DNA from: Bradyrhizobium icense
GTDB taxonomy: Bacteria > Pseudomonadota > Alphaproteobacteria > Rhizobiales > Xanthobacteraceae
NCBI RefSeq assembly: GCF_001693385.1
Contig: NZ_CP016428.1
Coordinates: 6,572,001 to 6,636,000, forward strand
Length of the DNA: 64,000 nt
Reading direction: 5' to 3'
A program made the translations under genes and the position numbers. Under the pieces are notes generated by a model, which did not search any database, had not been told where the DNA came from, and was given only the letters and a program-made list of their open reading frames with translations. Below, piece after piece: positions 35,938-43,983 of this stretch (within the stretch, counting starts at the first letter, position 1; each line of letters starts with the position of its first letter).

Positions 35938-36396
35938 TCAAATATCCTGGCTCACCGCGATCCGCTGTTCCGGCCGCCGGATATCTTCACGCTCACCATA
36001 TGAACCGGGCTCGCGCAGGATCTTGTCTCTGTCCTCGGACGAGATGACCGGTCTGGGCGCGGACCGGCTGACCTTTTTCTCGAGCAGAGCCTGCCGAAAG
36101 CCAAATCGGCAGATCACACTATCCACACTCTCTTCGTTGCGCCGAAGGCGGTAGCCATGAAATTTCATCCACTTCTCGATCCGTTGCAAACTCAGGCGTC
36201 CCAGGCCCGGCTGCCCAAGGAGTTCGTCCCTGGTATGGAGCGACGCAATCTCGAGAAGATAGTTGATGCGCGTGGATAGCTCCTTGCTGACGAGTCCCGC
36301 GTGCTGACTGCGAACCAGTATGGTTGCTATTCGCTCCGGCAGATAGCTATCGATATGCTGCTCAGGGGGGACGGATTTTATCATGACCAGTTCCAC
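35938..36396 (-). CDS. small protein with an RNA polymerase alpha-CTD-like domain
   Basis: The product is 152 residues from a GTG at 36396 (or 148 from the ATG at 36384; neither has a strong RBS). Residues about 40-85 (ELSTRINYLLEIASLHTRDE, then LLGQPGLGRLSLQRIEKWMKFHGYRLR in two halves) follow the helix pattern of the RNA polymerase alpha C-terminal domain, including the helix-hairpin-helix PGLGRLSLQRI, which matches PNLGKKSLTEI of RpoA. The rest is charged and unstructured. Such domains contact UP-element DNA and regulators. It is divergent from the siderophore PPTase gene across a 103-base promoter with a candidate Irr box, so a regulatory role in the siderophore locus is possible but unproven. 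Confidence 0.7.
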   Translation of the reverse strand: MELVMIKSVPPEQHIDSYLPERIATILVRSQHAGLVSKELSTRINYLLEIASLHTRDELLGQPGLGRLSLQRIEKWMKFHGYRLRRNEESVDSVICRFGFRQALLEKKVSRSAPRPVISSEDRDKILREPGSYGEREDIRRPEQRIAVSQDI

Positions 36397-36469
36397 GTTG
36401 AGTATTTGCAGATGCGATTGAGAATGAATCTATCAGCACCGCAAGCGCGCGTGATCTCGGCGTACATCA

Positions 36470-36486
36470 GTTAGATGGATTCTAAG
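36470..36486. promoter_or_regulatory. candidate Irr (ICE) box at the PPTase promoter
   Basis: The 17-mer GTTAGATGGATTCTAAG is a perfect TTAGA-N5-TCTAA inverted repeat and matches 11 of 14 fixed positions of the ICE consensus as I recall it (TTTAGAA-N3-TTCTAAA). It ends 13 bases before the first possible PPTase start. Irr binds such sites in rhizobia according to haem and iron status. Confidence 0.5.
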
Positions 36487-36499
36487 TCAGATCATCTCG

Positions 36500-37372
36500 A
36501 TGCGGGCTCCTGTACACCCGGGGATTGCAGACGGTTGCGCATTGGTCGATAAGCCCGTGGACATGACCAACTCCCTGAAGGCTGCACAAGAACCGTTTGC
36601 CACATCGCTTTCGATGGCGCGTGCAAGCGCCTCCCTTGCGTGGTCGATCGCCGTGAGATGTACGGCGCCCCAGGATCAATTGCGGGTGCGATGCTTGGGC
36701 GATGCTGATATCGCGAGGCCGATCGGGCAGTTGGAACAGGGAGAGATCCTTCTCTGGCTGGCAGCGGTATCTCCATCGCGGGACGTCGCTGCCGGCGAGC
36801 CCGGCACGCTGAGCATCGAGCGAGCTGCGAAGGTGCTCGATGCCGGTGAGATCGATCGCATGGGACGCTTCCTGCACGTCGAAGATCGAATGAGCTATCT
36901 GGCTGCGCATGCGGGCGTTCGCCTCATGCTTGGCCGGCTTGTCGGTCAACGGGCCGAAGCCCTGCGGTTTCAACCATCGGAGCATGGCAAGCCCATGCTC
37001 GTTGCTGCTCCAGTGGAGATCGACTTCAGCCTGAGCCACGCGCGGGGCGCTGTGGCCGTTGCAGCGGCCGGCATGCCGATCGGCGTCGATATCGAATCGC
37101 TGCGGGAGATCGCCGATATGGATTCGGTCTGCGAAATCGTCCTGGCGGCGGAAGAGCGGGAGGTGCTACGGAACGCTCCCGCAGCACTTCGGTCCCGGCT
37201 CTTTCTTCGCTACTGGACCCTCAAGGAAGCCTTGCTCAAAGCTGCCGCACTCGGGTTCACGATAGCTCCGAACACTGTGATCATCGACGCAGGCCCGTCA
37301 CCAGCGGTGCTTTCGGTGCCGGCCGCGCTCGGCTCCGCCGCACACTGGCGACTCATTGCCCCTGCTATCTGA
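36500..37372 (+). CDS. 4'-phosphopantetheinyl transferase, Sfp type
   Basis: The enzyme moves the phosphopantetheine arm of coenzyme A onto the serine of carrier domains, activating the NRPS of this locus. Diagnostic motifs are FSLSH (about residue 175), GVDIES (about 194), and WTLKEALLKA (about 240), with the metal-binding Asp and Glu intact. The frame is 290 residues from 36500; likely shorter starts are the ATG at 36563 or 36614, since Sfp proteins begin about 100 residues before the first motif and no start has a good RBS. It stands next to the ornithine hydroxylase in convergent order (4-base gap). Confidence 0.9.
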   Translation: MRAPVHPGIADGCALVDKPVDMTNSLKAAQEPFATSLSMARASASLAWSIAVRCTAPQDQLRVRCLGDADIARPIGQLEQGEILLWLAAVSPSRDVAAGEPGTLSIERAAKVLDAGEIDRMGRFLHVEDRMSYLAAHAGVRLMLGRLVGQRAEALRFQPSEHGKPMLVAAPVEIDFSLSHARGAVAVAAAGMPIGVDIESLREIADMDSVCEIVLAAEEREVLRNAPAALRSRLFLRYWTLKEALLKAAALGFTIAPNTVIIDAGPSPAVLSVPAALGSAAHWRLIAPAI

Positions 37373-37376
37373 TGGG

Positions 37377-38675
37377 TTACGCGATGAGCTCGCGGCGCGA
37401 AATCGTCGAAAGCAGCGATTCGGCGATTTCCTGCGAGCGCGTGGCAAGAACGGAGAGCAGCGTGTCGCTCAGGCCGTGAGAGGCCTCCGAATATCCCTGA
37501 AGATGGATCTGCGGCCGAAATGCCGGGGCGGTGACGAGCTTGTAGTAACGGTCCAGCACAGTGTCGCGAATGTAGCGCTGGATCGGCTCCAGAAACGCGT
37601 GCGGTGTCTCCCTGTCATAACCCGTTGCCAGAATGACGGCATCGTAAGTGGATCGGCGCCTTTCACTGCCGAACTTGTCGACCGTGCCAATCTCGATGCC
37701 TCCAGGTGCGGCATCTATACTCGTTATCTCGCTGCGCGGGTGTAACGCGATCCCCGTCGTGCCGCTGACGCGCTGCTGGTAGAGCAATCGGTATAACTGG
37801 TCGAGGAGATCGGAATCGACCACCGCATAGTTCGTGTTCCGGAAGTTGCGAACGATCGCGTCCCGCCGCTCGGCGGGCTGCGCATAGATGAAGTCGGTGT
37901 AATCAGGATTGAAAATCTCGTTGACGAACGGGCTACTGTCGGACGGCTTCAAGGCATAACCGCGGAAGATCAGATCAATGTTTGCATCCGGAAACCGGCT
38001 GCGAAGGTCGACCGTCACCTCGGTCGCGCTCTGCCCTCCCCCGACCACGGCCACGCGCGCAGCCCTTCCACCGAGGCCGATGTCCTCGACCGTGTCGAGA
38101 TAGCGGCTGGAATGCAGCAATCTGGGATCATCGGCGACCTTCGCAAACACTTGCGGGATATACGGTCGCCCTCCCACCGCGACCACCAGGTTCCTTGCAA
38201 GCCGCACCGTTTCCCCGCCGGCGAGCGTCCGTGAATGAACGCGCAAGGAGGTCACCGATTGCCCGGCAGTCACCGGTTCGATCGCGACGATAGTTTCGCC
38301 GTAGGCCGCCTGAGACCTGAACTGGGCTGCTACCCAACGCAGATAGTCGTTGAATTCGATCCGGCTCGGATAGAACGTTCGGCAGTTGATGAAATCCTGC
38401 AAACGGCCGCGCTTGTGTAGATAGTTCACGAAGGTGAACGGACTGGTCGGATCACGCAACGAAACCAGATCCTTGAGAAACGAGATCTGCATGTCGCTGC
38501 CCGGAAGCAGCATGCCGCCGTGCCAGGTGAATTGCGGCTGCTTCTCCACGAACAGAGCGGCGCATTTCAGACGTGATCTTATGGCGCATTCATTCAATGC
38601 GATCGCGAGCGCAAGATTGGAAGGCCCGAATCCGACGCCGATGACGTCGTGTTCGATCGCAAGCGGGTGAGACAT
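37377..38675 (-). CDS. L-ornithine N5-monooxygenase
   Basis: This 432-residue flavoenzyme N-hydroxylates ornithine, the first step to hydroxamate siderophores. The FAD motif is GVGFGPSNLALAIAL (residues 13-27). The NADPH motif is VAVVGGGQSATEV (about 210), and the ATGYDRETP segment (about 345) is conserved in the family. NYAVVDSDLLDQLYRLLYQQ and HGLSDTLLSVLATR match PvdA/SidA ornithine enzymes better than the lysine enzyme IucD. It is the second gene of a minus-strand pair with the acyltransferase (21-base gap). Confidence 0.93.
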   Translation of the reverse strand: MSHPLAIEHDVIGVGFGPSNLALAIALNECAIRSRLKCAALFVEKQPQFTWHGGMLLPGSDMQISFLKDLVSLRDPTSPFTFVNYLHKRGRLQDFINCRTFYPSRIEFNDYLRWVAAQFRSQAAYGETIVAIEPVTAGQSVTSLRVHSRTLAGGETVRLARNLVVAVGGRPYIPQVFAKVADDPRLLHSSRYLDTVEDIGLGGRAARVAVVGGGQSATEVTVDLRSRFPDANIDLIFRGYALKPSDSSPFVNEIFNPDYTDFIYAQPAERRDAIVRNFRNTNYAVVDSDLLDQLYRLLYQQRVSGTTGIALHPRSEITSIDAAPGGIEIGTVDKFGSERRRSTYDAVILATGYDRETPHAFLEPIQRYIRDTVLDRYYKLVTAPAFRPQIHLQGYSEASHGLSDTLLSVLATRSQEIAESLLSTISRRELIA

Positions 38676-38696
38676 AAGCTGCGCTCCGTTCGGACG

Positions 38697-39755
38697 TCAG
38701 GATGCGGTCGCCGGACCGGCAGCGGGCAGCCACAGCCGGTCGCCAAAAAAGCGTTCGCGCAGCAGCATCACGAGGGTGGCGCGCTTGTGCGGAAAATCGA
38801 AGTTCTTGATCTTCGCAAAACCCGAGACGTCCAGATTGCGGAGTTGTTGCGAATGCGCCGCCGCCGGCTCGCCGACGATGCGCTGCGTCCGGCAATCGTC
38901 CAGGAACACGTAGTGCATCAGCGAAGGCAGCCAGGCGCTGATATGGCGGCGCCCGCGATAGGCATCTTCACCGACGACGACATGCCATCCGCGATCGTAA
39001 TCGTCGGCATCGTAGAACGGCGCGATGCGATTCTCCTTGGCCCAGTAGAGCTCGAAATAGCCAAACGGCTCGTCGTCGAAGCAGCCGATGAGCGGCAGCA
39101 TATGCGGGTCCGCCAGAATGCCGGAGAGATAGCGCCGATGCTTTTCGAGATCGCCGGCTTCGTTCCAGAACGCGTCGACGCGGGGATCGTTCATCCACCG
39201 GTGCAGCAGGTGCAGGTCATCGTCCAAACTGGCGACGCGAAAGGAGATCACTTCGGCGAGCCAGGGTATGAAGCGGGCGTACACCTTTCCCACGGGCTTG
39301 GGCGGGCGTCGCGGATGGCGCTTGCCGTCCGTCATGACGTGGAGTTGCGGCAATGGCGACCGCTCGGCATTCACCAGCCAACTATTGCGCCGCTGCATGA
39401 TCAGTTCCGGAAGCAGCACGAGGTCCGTCCCCGCCATCAGGGCGAGACCCTGATTCATCAGCTCGCTCGCAAGCTCCGCGCTAGGTGAATTCAGGACAAG
39501 CCGATCAAGGTTCGGCCGCCATCCAAACATCGCTTCAGCCGCCGCCGAAACCGCCGCTATCGCCAGCTTCGGATCGTCGGGAACGGTCAATATTTTCAGA
39601 TGATCCAGCCGTTCATCGAGACGCAGGCGCATTACCGTCGTGATGCCCACGGCAATCCGGAGGTCCCCGCCGCCGTCTTGAACGGCGGTCATGGAAAAGT
39701 CCGGCCCAATCGGGAATGCGCGAGGCCCTGTCGCCGAGCTCGAAGCTTTGTTCAT
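38697..39755 (-). CDS. N-hydroxyornithine acyltransferase, IucB/AlcB type
   Basis: The 352-residue protein starts at the ATG 39755, which has a GAGGG RBS. The C-terminal half (from about residue 160) is a GNAT acyltransferase of the siderophore class: HRWMNDPRVDAFW, GYFELYWAKE, DRGWHVVVGEDAYRGRRH. The N-terminal half (about 1-150) is the variable accessory domain seen in IucB-like enzymes. It transfers an acyl group from acyl-CoA to N5-hydroxyornithine; acetyl is the simplest donor, but a 3-hydroxybutyryl group (as for vicibactin) cannot be ruled out. It is transcribed ahead of the hydroxylase. Confidence 0.9.
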   Translation of the reverse strand: MNKASSSATGPRAFPIGPDFSMTAVQDGGGDLRIAVGITTVMRLRLDERLDHLKILTVPDDPKLAIAAVSAAAEAMFGWRPNLDRLVLNSPSAELASELMNQGLALMAGTDLVLLPELIMQRRNSWLVNAERSPLPQLHVMTDGKRHPRRPPKPVGKVYARFIPWLAEVISFRVASLDDDLHLLHRWMNDPRVDAFWNEAGDLEKHRRYLSGILADPHMLPLIGCFDDEPFGYFELYWAKENRIAPFYDADDYDRGWHVVVGEDAYRGRRHISAWLPSLMHYVFLDDCRTQRIVGEPAAAHSQQLRNLDVSGFAKIKNFDFPHKRATLVMLLRERFFGDRLWLPAAGPATAS

Positions 39756-39865
39756 CCGGCCCTCGCATCGCAACTGTTGTTGCTTGAAACAGCACGCGAT
39801 CTTCACGCGCCTCGCGGATGTAAATCACTCGCGTACAGGATGACAAGAAATGCCGGCACACGCAG

Positions 39866-39882
39866 TTTAGATTTCTTACAAA
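39866..39882. promoter_or_regulatory. candidate Irr (ICE) box at the acyltransferase promoter
   Basis: The 17-mer TTTAGATTTCTTACAAA matches 11 of 14 fixed positions of the recalled ICE consensus. It lies 111 bases upstream of the acyltransferase start, in the gap after the exporter gene. It is less symmetrical than the site at 36470. Confidence 0.4.
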
Positions 39883-39979
39883 TCCGGCAAAACCGCGTCG
39901 CCAAGGCGATCACACGCTTTCGGCGATGTGCATCTCGAAATGAACTTCGACTCAAATTCTTCCGAAGACTAAAATTGCT

Positions 39980-41683
39980 CTAAAGAGAGACGTCGGTTGG
40001 AACCGATGACGATTTGATGACGTCATGGGTCTTCGCTTCGCCTGTGACGATCTTGCCGTGCCGAAGTCGCACGAGATGATCCGCCACGCCGAAATAGCGG
40101 TCATCGTGTGAGATCACGATGATCGTCTTGCCCATGCGCTTCAGATCGGGCAGCAGTTCCGTGTAGAAGATGTACCGGAAGGCGGGGTCCTGATCCGCGG
40201 CCCACTCGTCGAACACGAGCACCGGCCTCTCCTCGAGCCACGCATTCATCAGCGCCAGCCGCTTGCGTTGACCGGTGGACAGGTCCGTCGTCGTAAACAC
40301 GCCGTTCTCGACCGAGACCTTGTGCGCGACCTCCAACCGCTGCAGATAGCGCTCGGCGGCATCCGGCACAATTCCCGCTCCCTGCAGAAGATCTTCGAAC
40401 AGGTAATAGTCGGAAAAGATCGTCGTGAAGAGCTGCCGGTAATCGTCCCGCGTCTCCGTCACGACGGGCAGACCGTCGCGAAGCAGCGTACCGCTCTGGG
40501 GTGCGTAGAGGCCCAGCAGCAATTTGATCAGCGTGGTTTTTCCGCTGCCGTTTTCACCGACAATGAAGACGATGTCCCCCTGCCGGACGTGCAGGTCAAT
40601 CGGCCCAAGAACGAACGGATTGCTGCCGGGCACTGCGCGGAAGCCGTACGACACGCCACGGAGTTCGATCGATTCGATCCTGCCTGATCTATCCGGCGCG
40701 GTCGAGCGAGCGGCCAGCAAGCCCTGCTCGGGAGTCGCGAACTGCTCCGAAAGCTCGGCGATGCGCTGCATCGCCACCTGCGCGCGGCCCAATGCCGGCA
40801 GGATGCCGATCACCTGATCGATAGGCCCCCGCATATAGAGCAGCACCAGGACGAAGCCGCTGGAGACCGCGGCCGGGCTGTCGGGCCAGAGGAACGGACG
40901 CAGGGTCAGCGCCACGCCGATCACGACGAAAAACAACATCGTGCCGAGCGCCCGCGCCGTCACAAACAGATTGATCGATTTGATCTGCACCGCGCTGATC
41001 CGGTCGACGGTACGCTGAAGCTGGTCGACATAGACGCGCTGACGGCGGGTGCGGTTCAGGCGCAGCTCTTTCGCGCCCTCGGCGATCGCGCGGTAGTGCT
41101 TCTGCAACTGGTCTTCGGAATCGCGGGCGACGTTGAAGCCTTGAACGCCTCGCGTTCGCGCATATGCATGGGCAAGCGAACCGAGGACGATGACCAATCC
41201 CGTAATCAAAAAAAGCGGCCACGACAGCACCGCCAGATAGACCATGCAGCCGAGCGTGATGACGACGGACACGAAGAAGGAGGAGAAGAAGAACGCGAAA
41301 TCGCTGATGGTATCGACATCATGGGTGAGGACCGGAATCAGCCGATGCGTCCGGTAGATTTCGAGCTGGTCGATCGGGGCCGCCAGGATCTTGGCAGCGA
41401 GCGACTTGCGCAGCTCGGCGATGATGCGCTGTCCAACATAATTGGCGCTGATATCGGCACCGATTGAGCCGATGAGGATCAGGAGACACAGGCCGGCAAA
41501 CGCGAACAGCAACGTTGCGACGTCATCTTGCGACGCGTAGAGCCCGCGGTTGACGACCGCGAGCAACCCGGCAACGCTGGCGCCACCGACGACGCCGAGA
41601 ACGGTGCCGCCCAGCACGATCGGCCAGTAGGGCCGCAGGAGGTGAAGGATCTGCGCCGTCAGGCCGCTTCTTGGATTCATCAT
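39980..41683 (-). CDS. cyclic peptide/siderophore ABC exporter, PvdE/SyrD type
   Basis: The 567-residue protein joins six membrane helices (about residues 15-310) to an ATPase domain. Walker A is GENGSGKTT, and LSTGQRKRLALM followed by VLVFDEWAADQDPAFR are hallmarks of the PvdE/SyrD group, which carry peptides or siderophore precursors across the inner membrane. It likely moves the NRPS product to the periplasm. It is divergent from the siderophore-interacting protein gene. The basic loop KELRLNRTRRQRVYVDQL is also typical of the group. Confidence 0.93.
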   Translation of the reverse strand: MMNPRSGLTAQILHLLRPYWPIVLGGTVLGVVGGASVAGLLAVVNRGLYASQDDVATLLFAFAGLCLLILIGSIGADISANYVGQRIIAELRKSLAAKILAAPIDQLEIYRTHRLIPVLTHDVDTISDFAFFFSSFFVSVVITLGCMVYLAVLSWPLFLITGLVIVLGSLAHAYARTRGVQGFNVARDSEDQLQKHYRAIAEGAKELRLNRTRRQRVYVDQLQRTVDRISAVQIKSINLFVTARALGTMLFFVVIGVALTLRPFLWPDSPAAVSSGFVLVLLYMRGPIDQVIGILPALGRAQVAMQRIAELSEQFATPEQGLLAARSTAPDRSGRIESIELRGVSYGFRAVPGSNPFVLGPIDLHVRQGDIVFIVGENGSGKTTLIKLLLGLYAPQSGTLLRDGLPVVTETRDDYRQLFTTIFSDYYLFEDLLQGAGIVPDAAERYLQRLEVAHKVSVENGVFTTTDLSTGQRKRLALMNAWLEERPVLVFDEWAADQDPAFRYIFYTELLPDLKRMGKTIIVISHDDRYFGVADHLVRLRHGKIVTGEAKTHDVIKSSSVPTDVSL

Positions 41684-41993
41684 GAGTGCCGCGCGCTGGA
41701 GTAGAGCTGAAGCGAACCTACACGGCTCGTCGTAATACGAACAGCCTTGCGGGAGTGATGCGAATACATGATGGCAGCATCGCTCTTCCAGAGCTTATTT
41801 TTCGGCCTCTTTCGATTGATTCTAATTTGTGATCGGCAACGCGTTTAATAAAATGCGAGTAGTAGAGCCTTTGCGTCGCAGCCGGCGAGCGAGTAGGACA
41901 TGGATCCACTAGGGCATGGATCTAGTGTCGGGCTGCGATATCCGGAAAATCGAAGCGTGCGCAGGCCAGCATCGGGCAGGCCCGACTGGAGAA
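41684..41993. other. divergent promoter, exporter / siderophore-interacting protein
   Basis: The 310 bases between head-to-head genes are AT-richer than the surroundings at about 41780-41880 and contain the candidate Irr box at 41810-41826. ATG codons at 41900 and 41916 lie in it; the one at 41916 is in frame with the downstream gene but looks like an extension without RBS. No separate gene is seen. Confidence 0.5.
41810..41826. promoter_or_regulatory. candidate Irr (ICE) box at the exporter/SIP promoter
   Basis: The 17-mer TTTCGATTGATTCTAAT shares GAT-N-GATTCTAA with the site at 36470 and matches 11 of 14 fixed positions of the recalled ICE consensus. It lies midway in the divergent promoter, where one site could control both units. 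Confidence 0.45.
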
Positions 41994-43061
41994 ATGACTT
42001 TGGATTCGCTTGTTTCCGAAACCCGCATCCCGATTGCTGATGCCGCCGGCCTTGCTGCCCGAATGATCGATCATCTTGCCGAGCATGATATCGCCTTCGA
42101 GGACCAGGGTGGCCTCATGGTGGCGAAGCTGCCGTTTGGAACCAGTTCGCTCGCCGTCGAGGCCGAGGCACTCAAGATCCGCGTCGAGGCCAACGACAAG
42201 GGCAACCTCGAAATGCTGCGATCGGTCGTAGCATCCCACGTCATCGAGTTTGCTGGCGACGAGCCGTTGACCATCGTCTGGTCCGGCCATGAATCCAGCG
42301 GCGGCACGCTGGCCAATTTCCGTGAGGTGCGGCTGAAGGCAGCGATCGACCTGACGCCCCGCATGCGCCGGCTGACGTTCACCGGCGACGACATCGCCCG
42401 CTTCGTGAACGACGATGACCTGCACGTCCGTCTGTATTTTCCGCCGGAGGGCCTCGCCAAGCCTGAATGGCCGTGGCCCGCCCCCGACGGGCGCATCCTG
42501 TGGCCGGAACCGGATCGCAGACCCGTCACCCGCTACTACACCATCCGACGCATCGATCTGCAGACCCGCGAGATCGACATCGATTTCGTGGTCCACGATC
42601 ATGCCGGACCGGGCTCGGCTTTCGCTCTCAATGCGCAAACCGGCGCCATTTGCGGCATGGCCGGTCCGCTCGGACGAGGCATTCGTCCGGCGCGCTGGTT
42701 GCTGCTGGCGGGCGATGAGACCGCCCTTCCCGCCATTGCACGAATCCTTGAGACATTGCCGGCGATGGCAACCGGTGAAGTCTTCATCGAAGTCGCCGAC
42801 CGGCTCGAGGAGGTTCCGTTGATCGCGCCGGATGGCGTATCAATCCGCTGGCTCCATCGCGGCGACCGTCCGGCCGGGACAACGCAGCTATTGGTCGATG
42901 CCGTCAAGGCCGTGCGATGGCCTGATCATCGCGACGTCTTTGCATGGGTCGCGTGCGAAGCGCAGGCGCTGAAGGCGCTGCGAAACCATCTGCGCGACGA
43001 GCGGAAGCTCGCCCGTGAGCAGCATCTTGCGGTCGCATATTGGAGCCTGCGGCAGCCATGA
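41994..43061 (+). CDS. siderophore-interacting protein with N-terminal DUF2218 domain
   Basis: The protein is 355 residues from the ATG at 41994 (GGAG two bases closer than ideal; 41916 would add 26 residues). Residues about 1-95 resemble the DUF2218 domain. Residues about 110-355 form a FAD-binding ferredoxin-reductase-like domain of the ViuB/SIP class: RRLTFTGDDIARF, the flavin motif RYYTIRRID, and GPLGRGIRPARWLLLAGDETALPAI. SIP enzymes reduce ferric siderophore in the cytoplasm and release iron. It lies just upstream of fhuC and probably shares its transcript (70-base gap). Confidence 0.92.
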   Translation: MTLDSLVSETRIPIADAAGLAARMIDHLAEHDIAFEDQGGLMVAKLPFGTSSLAVEAEALKIRVEANDKGNLEMLRSVVASHVIEFAGDEPLTIVWSGHESSGGTLANFREVRLKAAIDLTPRMRRLTFTGDDIARFVNDDDLHVRLYFPPEGLAKPEWPWPAPDGRILWPEPDRRPVTRYYTIRRIDLQTREIDIDFVVHDHAGPGSAFALNAQTGAICGMAGPLGRGIRPARWLLLAGDETALPAIARILETLPAMATGEVFIEVADRLEEVPLIAPDGVSIRWLHRGDRPAGTTQLLVDAVKAVRWPDHRDVFAWVACEAQALKALRNHLRDERKLAREQHLAVAYWSLRQP

Positions 43062-43131
43062 CATCCCCACATCTGCAGACCGACGGGAGGGCATTCGCCC
43101 CGCATCACATAGTCGCCGCAGGCACTTTCCC

Positions 43132-43956
43132 ATGCACGTAGTTCGGCCAACCGAAATCGTCCAGGCATCGCCCGACGCGACCGCGCCCTTGTTCGAACTG
43201 GACCAGGTGGCGTTCGCCGTGGCGGGACGCGCACTGCTCGAACCGCTCACCCTGTCGCTTCCCGCGCGCAGCGTCGTCGGCCTGATCGGGCACAATGGCT
43301 CCGGCAAATCGACCTTGCTGAAGTTGCTGGCGCGGCAGCGGCCAAGCTCATCCGGCACGATCCGGTTCGAAGGCCGCGCTTTGCGCGAATGGAGCGATCG
43401 GGAATACGCCCGCAAGGTCGCCTATTTGCCGCAGCAGACGCCGCCCGCCGCCGGCATGCTGGTGAAGGAACTGGTGGCGCTGGGGCGCTATCCCTGGCAT
43501 GGCGCGCTGGGCAGGTTCGGCGACACCGACCGCGACAAGGTGGCGGAAGCCATGGCGCTGACCCACATCGAGCCGTTTGCGGACCGGCTGGTCGATACGC
43601 TGTCAGGCGGCGAGCGTCAGCGGGTCTGGATCGCCATGCTGGTTGCGCAGGATGCCGAATGCCTGCTGCTTGATGAGCCGACTTCGGCGCTCGACATTGC
43701 CCATCAGATCGAAGTTCTGTCACTGGTGAAGCGACTCGCGCGCGAGCGTAATCTCGGCGTGGTCGTCGTGCTCCATGACGTCAACATGGCGGCGCGCTTC
43801 TGCAACGAGATCATCGCGCTGCATTCGGGCAAGCTGATTTCGCGCGGCGTGCCGGACAAGATCATGATGCCGGCCGAACTCGAAACCATCTACGGCATTC
43901 CGATGGGGGTGATGCCGTCGCCGGATCACAGCCATCTCATCAGCTTCGCACGGTGA
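43132..43956 (+). CDS. fhuC: ferric siderophore ABC transporter ATPase, FhuC-like
   Basis: The 274-residue ATPase has Walker A GHNGSGKST, the FhuC-type VAYLPQQTPPAAGMLVKELVALGRYPWHG segment, signature LSGGERQRVWIAML, Walker B CLLLDEPTSALD and the switch histidine in VLHDVNMA. The ATG at 43132 is the most likely start; the longer frame from 43015 overlaps the previous gene. It powers hydroxamate import together with FhuB. It is on the strand opposite fhuB and converges with it, 27 bases apart. Confidence 0.92.
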   Translation: MHVVRPTEIVQASPDATAPLFELDQVAFAVAGRALLEPLTLSLPARSVVGLIGHNGSGKSTLLKLLARQRPSSSGTIRFEGRALREWSDREYARKVAYLPQQTPPAAGMLVKELVALGRYPWHGALGRFGDTDRDKVAEAMALTHIEPFADRLVDTLSGGERQRVWIAMLVAQDAECLLLDEPTSALDIAHQIEVLSLVKRLARERNLGVVVVLHDVNMAARFCNEIIALHSGKLISRGVPDKIMMPAELETIYGIPMGVMPSPDHSHLISFAR

Positions 43957-43983
43957 GTTCGTAGACGATTTCGCGCTTCGCCG

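Noticed and set aside
41718..41909. 63-codon minus-strand frame in the exporter/SIP promoter
   Set aside because: It lies in an AT-richer promoter region, overlaps the candidate Irr box and shows no protein-like pattern or RBS.
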